Below are positions 1 to 8,449 of a stretch of 64,000 nucleotides of DNA, in pieces (the first letter of the stretch is position 1; each line of letters opens with the position of its first letter). Below the pieces are notes generated by a model, which was not told the origin of the DNA, made no database searches, and worked only from the letters and a program-made list of their open reading frames with translations. The position numbers were made by a program, and so were the translations under genes. This DNA is from Acetobacteraceae bacterium (GTDB lineage Bacteria; Pseudomonadota; Alphaproteobacteria; Acetobacterales; Acetobacteraceae), in assembly GCA_030041375.1 (NCBI GenBank), contig JASHOA010000091.1, forward strand, positions 62,001-126,000, written 5' to 3'.

Positions 1-56
1 GCCTGCGCCGCGAGGGGCTCCTGTAGCCGGCATGGGAGCAGGGTGCCTTCCGCGTG

Positions 57-1664
57 CTATGCGGCCGTGATCTCGGGCCGTGCCGGTGCGGCGGGAAACG
101 CGGCGGCGATCAGCGCCTTGGTGTAAGGCTCGCGCGGAGCGGCGAACAGCTCTGCGGCCGGGCCTTGCTCGACGATGCGGCCGGCGCGCAGTACGATCAG
201 CCGGTGCGCGAGCGCGCGCACCACTGCGAGATCGTGGCTGATGAAGAGATAAGCGAGATCGTGACGGCTTTGCAGATCGCGCAGGAGATCGACAATCTCC
301 GCCTGCACCGACGCGTCGAGCGCGCTGGTCGGCTCATCGAGGACGACGAAGTGCGGCTTCAGGATCATCGCGCGGGCAATGGCGATGCGCTGCCGCTGGC
401 CGCCACTGAATTCGTGCGGATAGCGCAGCATCGCTTCGGCGGGAAGGCCGACCTCGGCCAGAGCGGCGAGCACGCGTGCCTCGCGCTCGGCGCGGGGGAG
501 CCTCGGCATGTGAACGGCGAGACCCTCGGCGATGATTTCTCCGACGGAAAGACGTGGCGAGAGGCTGCCGAAGGGATCCTGAAAGACGATCTGCATGCGC
601 CCGCGGAGCGGCCTCAGTTCCCGGCGTGAAAGCCCGCCGATCTCGCGGCCTTCGAATGAGATGTGTCCGGCTGCTCTCTCCAGGCCGACGAGGGCAAGGC
701 CGATGGTGGTCTTCCCTGAGCCCGATTCGCCGACCAGTCCGAGCGTTTCGCCGGCACGGATGGCGAAGGAGACATCATCCACGGCGCGCACTTCGGAAAC
801 CTTGCGGCGCAGCAACCCGGCGCGGATCGGGAAATGCACCGCGATCCGCTCCGCCGCCAGGAGCGGTTCCGTGCCGTGCGGGCGAGTGGCGGGGCCGCCG
901 CGCGGCACGGTGTCCAACAGCATGCGTGTATAGGCATGGCGCGGAGCGGTGAAGATCTCGTGGGTGGATCCGGATTCGACGATGTGGCCCCCTTGCATGA
1001 CAGAGACATGGTCGGCCATGCGGCGGACGATCGAAAGGTCATGCGTGATGAGGAGGAGGGCGAGGCCGCGTGCCTTCTTCTCGGCGGCGAGGAGATCGAG
1101 GATTTGCGCCTGGATGGTGACATCGAGTGCGGTGGTCGGCTCGTCGGCGATCAGCAGGGTGGGATCGTTGGCGAGCGCCATCGCAATCATCACGCGCTGG
1201 CGCTGGCCGCCCGAGAGCTGGTGGGGATAGGCGTCGATCCGGCGTTCCGCGTCGGCGAAGCCGGCGGCCTCGAGCAGGGCGAGCACGCGCGCGCGCAAAG
1301 CGTTCTTGGCGAGGCGCCGATGCAGCCGGATCGCCTCGCCGATCTGGCGCCCGATGCGATGCAGCGGATTGAGGCTGCTCATCGGCTCCTGGAACACCAT
1401 GCCCGCCAACCCGCCGCGCAGCCGACGCAGGACGAGAGGCCCGGCGCCGATGACGTGTTCGCCGTCGAGCAGGACGCGACCGGCGGAATTGCGGCCCCCG
1501 GGGGGGAGCAATTGCAGCAGGGAGAGCGCGGTCAGGGTCTTGCCGGAACCTGATTCGCCGACCAGCGCGAGTGTTTCGCCGCGATCGAGCGTGAAGGAGA
1601 CATCCTCCACCACCCGGCGTTCAGCAAAGGAGACTGCGAGTCCGGAAACCTCGAGCAGGCTCAC
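57..1664 (-). CDS. yejF: Peptide ABC transporter ATPase, YejF type (two fused ATPase domains)
   Basis: Energises peptide uptake through the YejB/YejE channel. The 535-residue protein has two complete nucleotide-binding domains. Domain 1 has Walker A GESGSGKT near residue 36, signature LSGGQRQR and Walker B LLIADEPT. Domain 2 repeats these as GESGSGKT near residue 313, FSGGQRQR and [11 protein letters not shown]. The duplicated layout and length match YejF/DppDF-type fused ATPases. Its ATG lies upstream of the yejE stop, giving a 4-base overlap with yejE, so the two are probably translationally coupled. In other Proteobacteria the Yej system imports oligopeptides, including microcin C, and contributes to antimicrobial-peptide resistance; the substrate here is not shown by the sequence. 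Confidence 0.93.
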   Translation of the reverse strand: MSLLEVSGLAVSFAERRVVEDVSFTLDRGETLALVGESGSGKTLTALSLLQLLPPGGRNSAGRVLLDGEHVIGAGPLVLRRLRGGLAGMVFQEPMSSLNPLHRIGRQIGEAIRLHRRLAKNALRARVLALLEAAGFADAERRIDAYPHQLSGGQRQRVMIAMALANDPTLLIADEPTTALDVTIQAQILDLLAAEKKARGLALLLITHDLSIVRRMADHVSVMQGGHIVESGSTHEIFTAPRHAYTRMLLDTVPRGGPATRPHGTEPLLAAERIAVHFPIRAGLLRRKVSEVRAVDDVSFAIRAGETLGLVGESGSGKTTIGLALVGLERAAGHISFEGREIGGLSRRELRPLRGRMQIVFQDPFGSLSPRLSVGEIIAEGLAVHMPRLPRAEREARVLAALAEVGLPAEAMLRYPHEFSGGQRQRIAIARAMILKPHFVVLDEPTSALDASVQAEIVDLLRDLQSRHDLAYLFISHDLAVVRALAHRLIVLRAGRIVEQGPAAELFAAPREPYTKALIAAAFPAAPARPEITAA

Positions 1665-2689
1665 GTGAGCGTCTTGCGCGGATCGAAGGCGTCACGCACC
1701 GCCTCGCCGATGAAAATGAGAAGAGCGAGTGTGCCGCCGAGGACGACGAAGGCGGTGATGCCAAGCCAGGGCGCCTGGAGGTTGTTCTTGGCCTCCTCCA
1801 CGAGTTCGCCGAGAGAGGGCGAGCCGGGCGGCAGGCCGAAGCCCAGGAAATCGAGGCTGGCCAATACCGTGACCGAGCCGGAGAGGATGAAGGGGAGGAA
1901 GGTCATCACGGCCACCATCGCGTTCGGCAGCACATGGCGCCACATCACCACCGGATCGGAAACGCCGAGCGCACGCGCGGCGCGCACATATTCGAGGTTG
2001 CGGCCGCGCAGGAACTCGGCGCGGACGAGCCCCGTCAGCGTCATCCAGCTGAACAGCAGGAGGAAGACGAGCAGCACCCAGAACGTGGGCGCGATGACGC
2101 TCGAAAGGATGATCAGCAGGAAGAGCTGCGGCATGCCGGACCACACCTCGATGCCGCGCTGGCCCAAGAGATCGACGAGGCCGCCATAGAAGCCCTGCAC
2201 GGCGCCGGCGGCGACGCCGACAATCGAGGAGAGGATGGTCAGGCTGAAGCCGAACAGCACCGAGATGCGGAAGCCGTAGATGACACGGGCGAGCACGTCG
2301 CGCCCCTCGTCGTCGGTGCCAAGCCAGTTCTGCCAGGTGGGCGGGCTCGGTGCCGGCGAGGGCAGGTTGTTGACGATGGTATCGTAATGATAGGGAATGA
2401 GCGGCCAGATCATCCAGCCATGCGCGCGGATGGCTTGCTGGACGGCGGGATCATGGAAGTCCGTCTCGGTGGGCAGGAAATCCGGCCCGAAATCGGTCCC
2501 CGGATAATCGGCGAGTACCGGAACGTACCACGCGCCCTGATACCGCACGAGGAGCGGGCGGTCGTTCGCCACGAATTCGGCGAACAGCGAGAAGATGAAC
2601 AGGACCGAGAAAATCCAGAGGCAGGCGACACCGCGGCGGTTGGCGCGGAAGGCAGCGAGGCGGCGGTGTGTGAGCGGAGAAAGCGTCAC
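1661..2689 (-). CDS. yejE: Peptide ABC transporter permease YejE
   Basis: Inner-membrane permease of about 342 residues. It has one N-terminal membrane helix, a large periplasmic loop (residues about 45-125), then the binding-protein-dependent permease core with the motif [13 protein letters not shown] and a C-terminal EAA-like loop ([20 protein letters not shown]). I chose the GTG start at 2689 because it overlaps the yejB stop as GTGA and gives the family's usual N-terminus. The frame stays open upstream, but that stretch is antisense-like low-complexity sequence within yejB. It pairs with YejB as a heterodimeric channel driven by YejF. Confidence 0.92.
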   Translation of the reverse strand: MTLSPLTHRRLAAFRANRRGVACLWIFSVLFIFSLFAEFVANDRPLLVRYQGAWYVPVLADYPGTDFGPDFLPTETDFHDPAVQQAIRAHGWMIWPLIPYHYDTIVNNLPSPAPSPPTWQNWLGTDDEGRDVLARVIYGFRISVLFGFSLTILSSIVGVAAGAVQGFYGGLVDLLGQRGIEVWSGMPQLFLLIILSSVIAPTFWVLLVFLLLFSWMTLTGLVRAEFLRGRNLEYVRAARALGVSDPVVMWRHVLPNAMVAVMTFLPFILSGSVTVLASLDFLGFGLPPGSPSLGELVEEAKNNLQAPWLGITAFVVLGGTLALLIFIGEAVRDAFDPRKTLT

Positions 2690-3756
2690 CGGCGAACCTC
2701 GAAATCGATACGCGGATCGATGACGGTGTAGAGGAAGTCGCCGATGATCTGCAGCACGAGGCCGAGCAGGGTGAAGACGTAGAGAGTGCCGAACATCACC
2801 GGATAGTCGCGCTGCACCGCCGCCGTGAAGCCCAGCAGCCCGAGGCCGTTCAACGAGAAGATGATCTCGATCAGGAGCGCACTCGTGAACAGGATGCCCA
2901 CGAAAGCCTGCGGGAAGGTGGCGACGACCAGCAGCATGGCGTTGCGGAAGACATGGCCGTAGAGCACGCGGCGCTCCGAAGCGCCCTTGGCGCGGGCGGT
3001 GAGCACGTACTGCTTGCCGATCTCCTCGAGGAAGGAGTTCTTGGTCAGCATGGTGAGGCTGGCGAAACCGCCCACCGTCATGGCGATGACCGGAAGCACC
3101 ATGTGCCAGAGATAATCGCCGATGCGGGCGGGCCAGGAGAGCGACCACCAGCCGGCGCTGACCAGCCCGCGCAGCGGGAACCACTGCACGAAAGAGCCGC
3201 CGGCGAACAGCACGATCAGCATGATGGCAAGCAGGAAGCTCGGCACCGCGTAGCCGAGCAGGATGGCGGCGGTGCTGGCCACATCGAAGCGGCTGCCGTC
3301 GCGCACCGCCTTGGCGATGCCGAGCGGTATCGAGACGAGATAGACGAGCAGCGTCGACCACAGCCCGAGCGAGATCGAGACCGGCATCCGGCTCAGCACG
3401 AGCGAGAGCACCGGCCTGTCGAGGAAGAAGCTCTTGCCGAGGTGGAAGGTCGCGTAGTTCTTCAGCATTTCGACGAAGCGCGCGAGCGGCGGCTTGTCGA
3501 AGCCGAACATCTTGCGGATCTGGGCGATCAGGTGCGGATCGAGCCCCTGCGCGCCGCGATAGAGGCCGGGTCCGGAGGCCTCCGGCTGCCCCTGGCCGGT
3601 GATGCCCGAGAGAACGGCGCCCTGGCCCTTGAGCTTGGCGACCATCTGCTCGACCGGGCCACCGGGCGCGAGCTGCACGACCGCAAAGTTGATGGCGATG
3701 ATGCCGACCAGCGTCGGAATGATGAGAAGCAGGCGTCTGAGAAGATAGGCTGCCAT
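2686..3756 (-). CDS. yejB: Peptide ABC transporter permease YejB
   Basis: Inner-membrane permease of 356 residues, near the usual YejB length. It starts [20 protein letters not shown], the classic OppB/DppB-type first membrane helix. A YejB-specific periplasmic insertion follows (about residues 35-115, including a segment with [11 protein letters not shown] and [11 protein letters not shown]), then five more helices with the permease EAA loop ([21 protein letters not shown]). It is the first gene of yejBEF here. The cognate binding protein YejA is not next door but about 10 kb away at 14197-16041. Confidence 0.92.
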   Translation of the reverse strand: MAAYLLRRLLLIIPTLVGIIAINFAVVQLAPGGPVEQMVAKLKGQGAVLSGITGQGQPEASGPGLYRGAQGLDPHLIAQIRKMFGFDKPPLARFVEMLKNYATFHLGKSFFLDRPVLSLVLSRMPVSISLGLWSTLLVYLVSIPLGIAKAVRDGSRFDVASTAAILLGYAVPSFLLAIMLIVLFAGGSFVQWFPLRGLVSAGWWSLSWPARIGDYLWHMVLPVIAMTVGGFASLTMLTKNSFLEEIGKQYVLTARAKGASERRVLYGHVFRNAMLLVVATFPQAFVGILFTSALLIEIIFSLNGLGLLGFTAAVQRDYPVMFGTLYVFTLLGLVLQIIGDFLYTVIDPRIDFEVRR

Positions 3757-4071
3757 CAGCGGGCGGCGCCGGGCCGACGGCGGGCGGGGTTGGGCAACCG
3801 GCCGGGTTCCGATGGCACGCAGCCGGCAGGTGGGTGGCGCTCTGCACTGGGCATGGGGCAGACCGTAGCCTCGGCGGGCCGTCGGTGCCACCGGCGGCGG
3901 CCCGGCCTGACGGGCGGCTGCGCCGCCGGCGCGCGCAGGGCGTGAGCGGACCGGCCGCGCGAACACGCAAGCGCCGGGCGCTTTGACGATTTCAACACGA
4001 CAGCTTGCAAACGGCGCATGCGCAGGTGAACAACCGCGTCGTTCGCATCGCTACCGCTGGCCCCAGGAAGA
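3757..4071. other. Intergenic region upstream of yejB
   Basis: A 315-base GC-rich stretch with no convincing gene on either strand. It should hold the promoter of yejBEF. Near its right end, AAGCGC (3969-3974) and GCGCTT (3978-3983) form a 6-bp hairpin with a 3-base loop that could end transcription of the upstream metal-transporter gene. No T-run follows, so this is weak. Confidence 0.4.
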
Positions 4072-5271
4072 TCATAGCACTGGCCAAATCCAGAAGGCGA
4101 CGCCAACGAGCGCGATGAAGGCACCGCTGAGAACCTCGCCGTAGCGTTCGAATGGGCCGAGTCGGACACGCTGGAGGCCGGCGGTCGAGTAGACGCACAG
4201 CAGCACATAGGTTGCGATCGTGCTGATCGCGAAGACGATGGACATCGCGATGATGAGGCCGACGCCGAACTGGCTCGCCGCGAAGAAGGCGGGGATGCCT
4301 TCCACCATCGGCGATGAGCCGAGGATCAGCAGCAGAGCGGTGCGTGCCGTCGTTTTGTGCCGATGCTCGTGCTGGGGCGGCTCCGATTCCGAAGTTGCGG
4401 TTACGGCATGCGCCGTCTCAGGCGTATGATCGTGCCAGTGGGCATGTGCGGCACCCATGCCGTGCCGGTGGACATGGACGTGCCGCGTGAGCACGGCAAC
4501 GTCACCTCGCAACGGTGCATAAAGCGGATCATCTGCGGGCTCCAGCTCATGACCGTGGCTGTCACCGAGCTCATGGCCATGGCTATGTCCGTGATCATGC
4601 TCGGGGAACGCGGTGTGGTAGCTGTGCGCGTGTCCCTCATGCTCGACGGCGATTGTGACGTCGAAGCCGTGCGGTTCGGGGATCTGGTCAACGGATTCCC
4701 AATAGGTTCCATGGTTGGCGAACAGAAAGACCTGACGCGCGCCGTCAGGACGCAGAGTCTCGACCGTGACCGAATCAGCATGCGCTCCGGTCAAGCGGAA
4801 GCACGGCGGGCTCCCTGCCTCGTAGATCGACAGCAACAGATCGCCATGACCGGTGGGGACCTGTTGCAACTCCGGACCATGGACGCTGCCGCCACCGAGG
4901 TGTGCGAAGTCATGGGCGTGACTGTGCCCGTGGCTGTGCCCATGGCCCGCGCCGCCTGGCAGCTCGCGCCAGGCCGAGATCGCGATCCAGCCGCCGAAGG
5001 CGACCAGCGCAATGCCCGCTGCGGTATCGACGATATACCCAAAGCGGGTTGCGACGGCCACGCCGACAAGCCAGACGACCAACGCGATCGCCAGTGTCGA
5101 AAGCACGTGACCTATGCCGGCCTGAAATGAGGCGCGCGCCGTTTCCGCTATGGACCAGCCGCGCTGGCGCGCGATCAGTATGATCGGCACCCAGTGGTCC
5201 GGGGCCATCGTGTGCAGAACGCCGACGGCGGTGACGGCGCCGATCAGCAGCAATTCGGGGCCGACGGTCAT
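4072..5271 (-). CDS. NicO/RcnA-superfamily divalent metal transporter with long His-rich loop
   Basis: Predicted membrane transporter of 399 residues. Three N-terminal helices carry the signature HTMAPDHW (residues about 20-27), resembling the HxxxxDH metal motif of nickel/cobalt NicO/NiCoT/RcnA proteins. A central hydrophilic loop of about 190 residues (about 107-300) is packed with histidines (HGHSHGHSHAH, HDHGHSHGHE, HVHVHRH, HAHWHDH). Three C-terminal helices follow. His-rich loops of this kind bind Ni, Co or Zn in related transporters. The start codon overlaps the stop of the His-tailed XRE regulator (ATGA), so the two are co-translated. Direction (efflux or uptake) and metal are not decided by the sequence; nickel/cobalt efflux is the best guess. 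Confidence 0.75.
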   Translation of the reverse strand: MTVGPELLLIGAVTAVGVLHTMAPDHWVPIILIARQRGWSIAETARASFQAGIGHVLSTLAIALVVWLVGVAVATRFGYIVDTAAGIALVAFGGWIAISAWRELPGGAGHGHSHGHSHAHDFAHLGGGSVHGPELQQVPTGHGDLLLSIYEAGSPPCFRLTGAHADSVTVETLRPDGARQVFLFANHGTYWESVDQIPEPHGFDVTIAVEHEGHAHSYHTAFPEHDHGHSHGHELGDSHGHELEPADDPLYAPLRGDVAVLTRHVHVHRHGMGAAHAHWHDHTPETAHAVTATSESEPPQHEHRHKTTARTALLLILGSSPMVEGIPAFFAASQFGVGLIIAMSIVFAISTIATYVLLCVYSTAGLQRVRLGPFERYGEVLSGAFIALVGVAFWIWPVL

Positions 5272-5615
5272 TTTTCATCTTCGTGATCGTGCTGATGATC
5301 GGGATCGTCGTGGCTATGAGGATGAGAATGGCGGGTTCCGTCCGCATGCACGTGCTCATGCTCGTGGAAGACGATTTCCAGTCGGCGTCCGAACGCATCG
5401 GCAATGCGGCACAGTGTGGCGAGGCTCGGGACGTGGTCGCCGCGTTCCAGGCGTGAGATCATGGACTCGGTCATCACGAGCCGCTTCGCGAGCTGTTTCT
5501 GTGTTTCGCCGATATGGGTGCGAAGTTCGAGCAGGCGGTGGGCGCATTGCGCAGCGATAGCGGCGCTATCGTTGAGCACCACCTTCCGCACGGATCGTCG
5601 GTTGGGTCGCGTCAT
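5268..5615 (-). CDS. XRE-family regulator with histidine-rich C-terminal tail
   Basis: A 115-residue protein. Residues about 25-85 form a Cro/CI-type helix-turn-helix (ETQKQLAKRLVMTESMISRL then a GDHVPSLATL turn). From about residue 84 to the end comes a tail of roughly 32 residues containing 11 histidines plus many Asp/Glu, which looks like a metal-binding tail. It is the first gene of a two-gene operon with the His-rich transporter (4-base overlap). Two copies of an 18-bp direct repeat sit just upstream (5625-5668). The inferred role is a metal-responsive autoregulator of the transporter. XRE proteins are common, but I know of no characterised one with this tail. Confidence 0.8.
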   Translation of the reverse strand: MTRPNRRSVRKVVLNDSAAIAAQCAHRLLELRTHIGETQKQLAKRLVMTESMISRLERGDHVPSLATLCRIADAFGRRLEIVFHEHEHVHADGTRHSHPHSHDDPDHQHDHEDEK

Positions 5616-5624
5616 ATCTGGACC

Positions 5625-5668
5625 TTAGCAAGATTGCGAAGTCGTGTCACTTAGCATCATTGCGAAGT
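5625..5668 (-). promoter_or_regulatory. Candidate operator: two 18-bp direct repeats upstream of the XRE/transporter operon
   Basis: Two copies of TTAGCA-NN-ATTGCGAAGT (plus-strand reading) at 5625-5642 and 5651-5668, differing only at the two central bases and offset by 26 bp (about 2.5 helical turns). The nearer copy ends 10 bases from the regulator ATG, so a bound protein would block transcription start or ribosome access. Repeated near-perfect sites directly in front of a DNA-binding protein gene suggest autoregulation. The binding protein is inferred. Confidence 0.6.
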
Positions 5669-5845
5669 TCGGTTCAAGCCGGCCGCCTTTCCGGGCCGAG
5701 GGCGACGTTCATCTGACCGACGAGGATGTTCGCCGCCGAGCCGGGCCGTCCGTGCATCAGGGTGGACCTTGATCAAATTTGGGGATTTTGCGAGGCTCGC
5801 ACCGAGCACGAAGAATCGGATGCGCGAGTTCCAGGAGGAGAAAAG

Positions 5846-6748
5846 TTGCCCCGCCAGGACATTATTGCCCAGGTGCAAAAATACACCAATCCCTTTCGCG
5901 TGACGAGAGGCAAGGACTTCCGCCTCAAGCACTTCGATCCTGGCGATACGCTCGGGCTGCAGATGGGCAGGACCGAAGCCGCCGATCTTCTCCGGCGGGG
6001 CTCGGAATGGCTGGCGATGGAGCAGGACATGCTGTACGCGCAGGACTCCTGGTCGGTGCTCATCATCCTTCAGGCTATGGACGCAGCGGGCAAGGACAGC
6101 ACGATCAAACACGTCATGGCGCGGGTGAATCCGCAAGGCTGCGACGTGCATTCATTCAAGCAGCCCTCCCAAGAGGAGCTGTCACACGCCTTCCTCTGGC
6201 GCTATTCGGCGAGAGTTCCGGAACGCGGCCGCATCGGTATTTTCAACCGCTCCTATTACGAGGAGGTTCTCGTCGTGCGGGTCCACCAGGCTCTGCTCGA
6301 TGCACAGAGGATCCCGCCGAAACTCGTGACCAGGTCCTTCTGGGACGAACGGCTAGCCGATATCGCGCGATTCGAGGACTATCTGACGCGCCAGGGCGTG
6401 CTGGTGCTGAAGTTCTTCCTGAACCTGTCGCGTAAGGAGCAGAAGAAACGTTTCCTGGCCCGGCTCGACACGCCGGACAAGAATTGGAAATTCTCGCCGG
6501 CCGACGTCCGCGAGCGCCGATACTGGGACGACTACATGCACGCCTATGAGGAGGCGATCCGGGCGACCGCGACGAAGGGCGCGCCGTGGTACGTCGTCCC
6601 CGCCGACAACAAGTGGTTCACCCGGCTTGTCGTCGCCGCCGCGATCGTTGAGGCGATCGAAACGCTCGATCTCGCCTACCCGACCGTCTCGGCAGAGCAG
6701 AAAGCGGAACTTGCCGCGGCGCGGACAGAGCTCGCGGCTGAAAAGTGA
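5846..6748 (+). CDS. ppk2: Polyphosphate kinase 2 (PPK2), single domain
   Basis: Transfers phosphate between polyphosphate and nucleoside di- or triphosphates. The chosen TTG start at 5846 follows an excellent ribosome site, AGGAGGAG at 5833-5840, and gives a 300-residue protein typical of single-domain PPK2. Visible motifs are Walker A MDAAGKDST (residues about 78-86), the RYSARVPERGRIGIFNRSYYE lid/Walker B region in two parts (WRYSARVPERG and FNRSYYEEV) and FFLNLSRKEQKKRF. The frame stays open 40 codons upstream, but there is no ribosome site there. It is followed after 27 bases by a Na/phosphate cotransporter, which suggests joint phosphate and polyphosphate handling. Confidence 0.9.
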   Translation: MPRQDIIAQVQKYTNPFRVTRGKDFRLKHFDPGDTLGLQMGRTEAADLLRRGSEWLAMEQDMLYAQDSWSVLIILQAMDAAGKDSTIKHVMARVNPQGCDVHSFKQPSQEELSHAFLWRYSARVPERGRIGIFNRSYYEEVLVVRVHQALLDAQRIPPKLVTRSFWDERLADIARFEDYLTRQGVLVLKFFLNLSRKEQKKRFLARLDTPDKNWKFSPADVRERRYWDDYMHAYEEAIRATATKGAPWYVVPADNKWFTRLVVAAAIVEAIETLDLAYPTVSAEQKAELAAARTELAAEK

Positions 6749-6775
6749 GCCAATAGCGCGGGAGGACCACCGGCG

Positions 6776-8422
6776 ATGTCGACCACGATCGCAGTTCTCG
6801 GCGGAGTGGGCCTCTTCCTGATCGGCATGACCGTCATGACTGACGGGCTCAAGGTCATGGCCGGCTCGGCCCTGCGCGGGGTACTGAGCAAGGCGGCGGC
6901 GACGCCGCTTTCTGGCGCCTTCTGGGGCGCCATCGTCACGCTGCTCGTGCAATCCTCGAGCGCCACGACGATGACCACGATCGGCCTCGTCAGTGCGGGA
7001 CTGCTGACCTTCCCACAAGGCCTCGGACTCGTGTTTGGCGCGAATGTCGGGACGACCGGCACCGGCTGGCTCGTGGCGCTGATCGGGCTGCGCGTGTCGC
7101 TCTCCTCTTACGCGCTGCCGATGATCTTCGTCGGCGCGCTGACGAAGCTTCTCGCGAGCGGACGGATCGCGGCGGCGGGCGCGGCGCTCGCGGGCTTCGC
7201 GCTCGTGCTTTACGGCCTCATGAGCCTGCAGCAAGGCATGGGCGGGCTGGCGGAACGAATTCATCCCGCCGACCTTCCGGCGGTGCTTGGCGCGCCCGGT
7301 GTCGGCTGGATTTCCGGCTGGATTGGCCTTCTCACGCTGGTCGTGGCGGGTCTTGCGATGACGGCGGTGATGCAGTCCTCCACAGCGGCGATCACGGTCA
7401 CGCTCGCTGCCTTCGGAGCCGGGGCGATCGGACTCAGCCAGGGCTGCGCGCTGATCATCGGGCAAAACATCGGCACCGCGACGAGCTCGGCGATGGCGGC
7501 GATCGGCGCGAGCGCGACCGCGAAGCGGCTGGCGGTCGCCTATGTGCTGTTCAAGCTGATAGCGGCGCTGATCGCACTGGCCACCTTTCCGCTCACCATG
7601 CCGCTGATGCAACGGTGGCAGCGTGCGGTTGACGGGTTAACGTTGCTCGCTGCCTATCACACCGCCTTCAACGTCGTCGGCGTCGCGGTGCTGCTGCCCG
7701 CGGTCGACTGGTTCACCCGTTTCGTCGAGCGGCTGCTCCCCTCGAAAGGCTCTGCGCTCAGGCGCAGCCTCGATCCGGCCGCGCTGGGCAATCCGGTCGT
7801 TGCCGTGGAAGCAGTGCGGCGGGCGGTAGCAAATGTGCTGAAGGCCGCATGCGTCTCGATCGTTGCCTCCCTGGCAGGCGAGGGCGGGAGGTGCGGCGAG
7901 ACGTCGGAAGCCGCCAGCACGCTCAAGGAGGCGCAGGAGTTCCTGTCGGAATTGAAGGAGCCGCCAGGCTCCGAGGAGGAGAGCCTGCGCCTGACCCACA
8001 CGCTGCACGCGCTTGATCATACATCGCGGCTCGTCGAGATCATCGGCGCGGGCGACGGGCTGGCGCCGGCAAATGGCGGTCCCGAGGACCTGCGCGCGGC
8101 AGAAGTCTGCAAAGGCGTGATGCGCAGGTCGGAAATGGTTGCCGGATCAATCATCGCGGAGTCTGCTTTGAGCCCCCGTGCCCAGCCGATCGGATGGGAG
8201 GCCTCACCCGAGGCGGAAGCGATGCTGGCCGAGCTCGCAACCACTGCAGGGGTGCTTAACTCGATGCAGCGCGAACATCGCGCAGCGACCCTTGTCGCGG
8301 TCGCGCCGGGAAGGCTGAGCGCGGTGGAAGCCTTCGCGCGGATCGACGCGATGCGGCGGCTTGACCGGATGACACATCACGCCTGGCGTGCGGCAGCGCA
8401 TCTTCTGGGTCGTGACGAATAG
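6776..8422 (+). CDS. Na+/phosphate cotransporter family protein with PhoU-like C-terminal domain
   Basis: Inner-membrane protein of 548 residues. The N-terminal 310 or so residues hold the NptA/NaPi-II fold with its two inverted repeats, each marked by a QSS motif (VQSSSATT near residue 60 and MQSSTAAITVT near residue 200). The remaining 220 residues are helical and hydrophilic, as in PhoU-like regulatory tails of bacterial family members. Known relatives move phosphate with sodium; some act in efflux or homeostasis. It sits between PPK2 and a P-type ATPase on the same strand with short gaps, so the three are probably one transcript. Confidence 0.88.
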   Translation: MSTTIAVLGGVGLFLIGMTVMTDGLKVMAGSALRGVLSKAAATPLSGAFWGAIVTLLVQSSSATTMTTIGLVSAGLLTFPQGLGLVFGANVGTTGTGWLVALIGLRVSLSSYALPMIFVGALTKLLASGRIAAAGAALAGFALVLYGLMSLQQGMGGLAERIHPADLPAVLGAPGVGWISGWIGLLTLVVAGLAMTAVMQSSTAAITVTLAAFGAGAIGLSQGCALIIGQNIGTATSSAMAAIGASATAKRLAVAYVLFKLIAALIALATFPLTMPLMQRWQRAVDGLTLLAAYHTAFNVVGVAVLLPAVDWFTRFVERLLPSKGSALRRSLDPAALGNPVVAVEAVRRAVANVLKAACVSIVASLAGEGGRCGETSEAASTLKEAQEFLSELKEPPGSEEESLRLTHTLHALDHTSRLVEIIGAGDGLAPANGGPEDLRAAEVCKGVMRRSEMVAGSIIAESALSPRAQPIGWEASPEAEAMLAELATTAGVLNSMQREHRAATLVAVAPGRLSAVEAFARIDAMRRLDRMTHHAWRAAAHLLGRDE

Positions 8423-8449
8423 CAATGGAAGTTGGGGGGAGAGAGGGCA

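Noticed and set aside
1-56. Possible end of another gene before yejF
   Set aside because: Only 56 bases precede the yejF stop; nothing can be supported.
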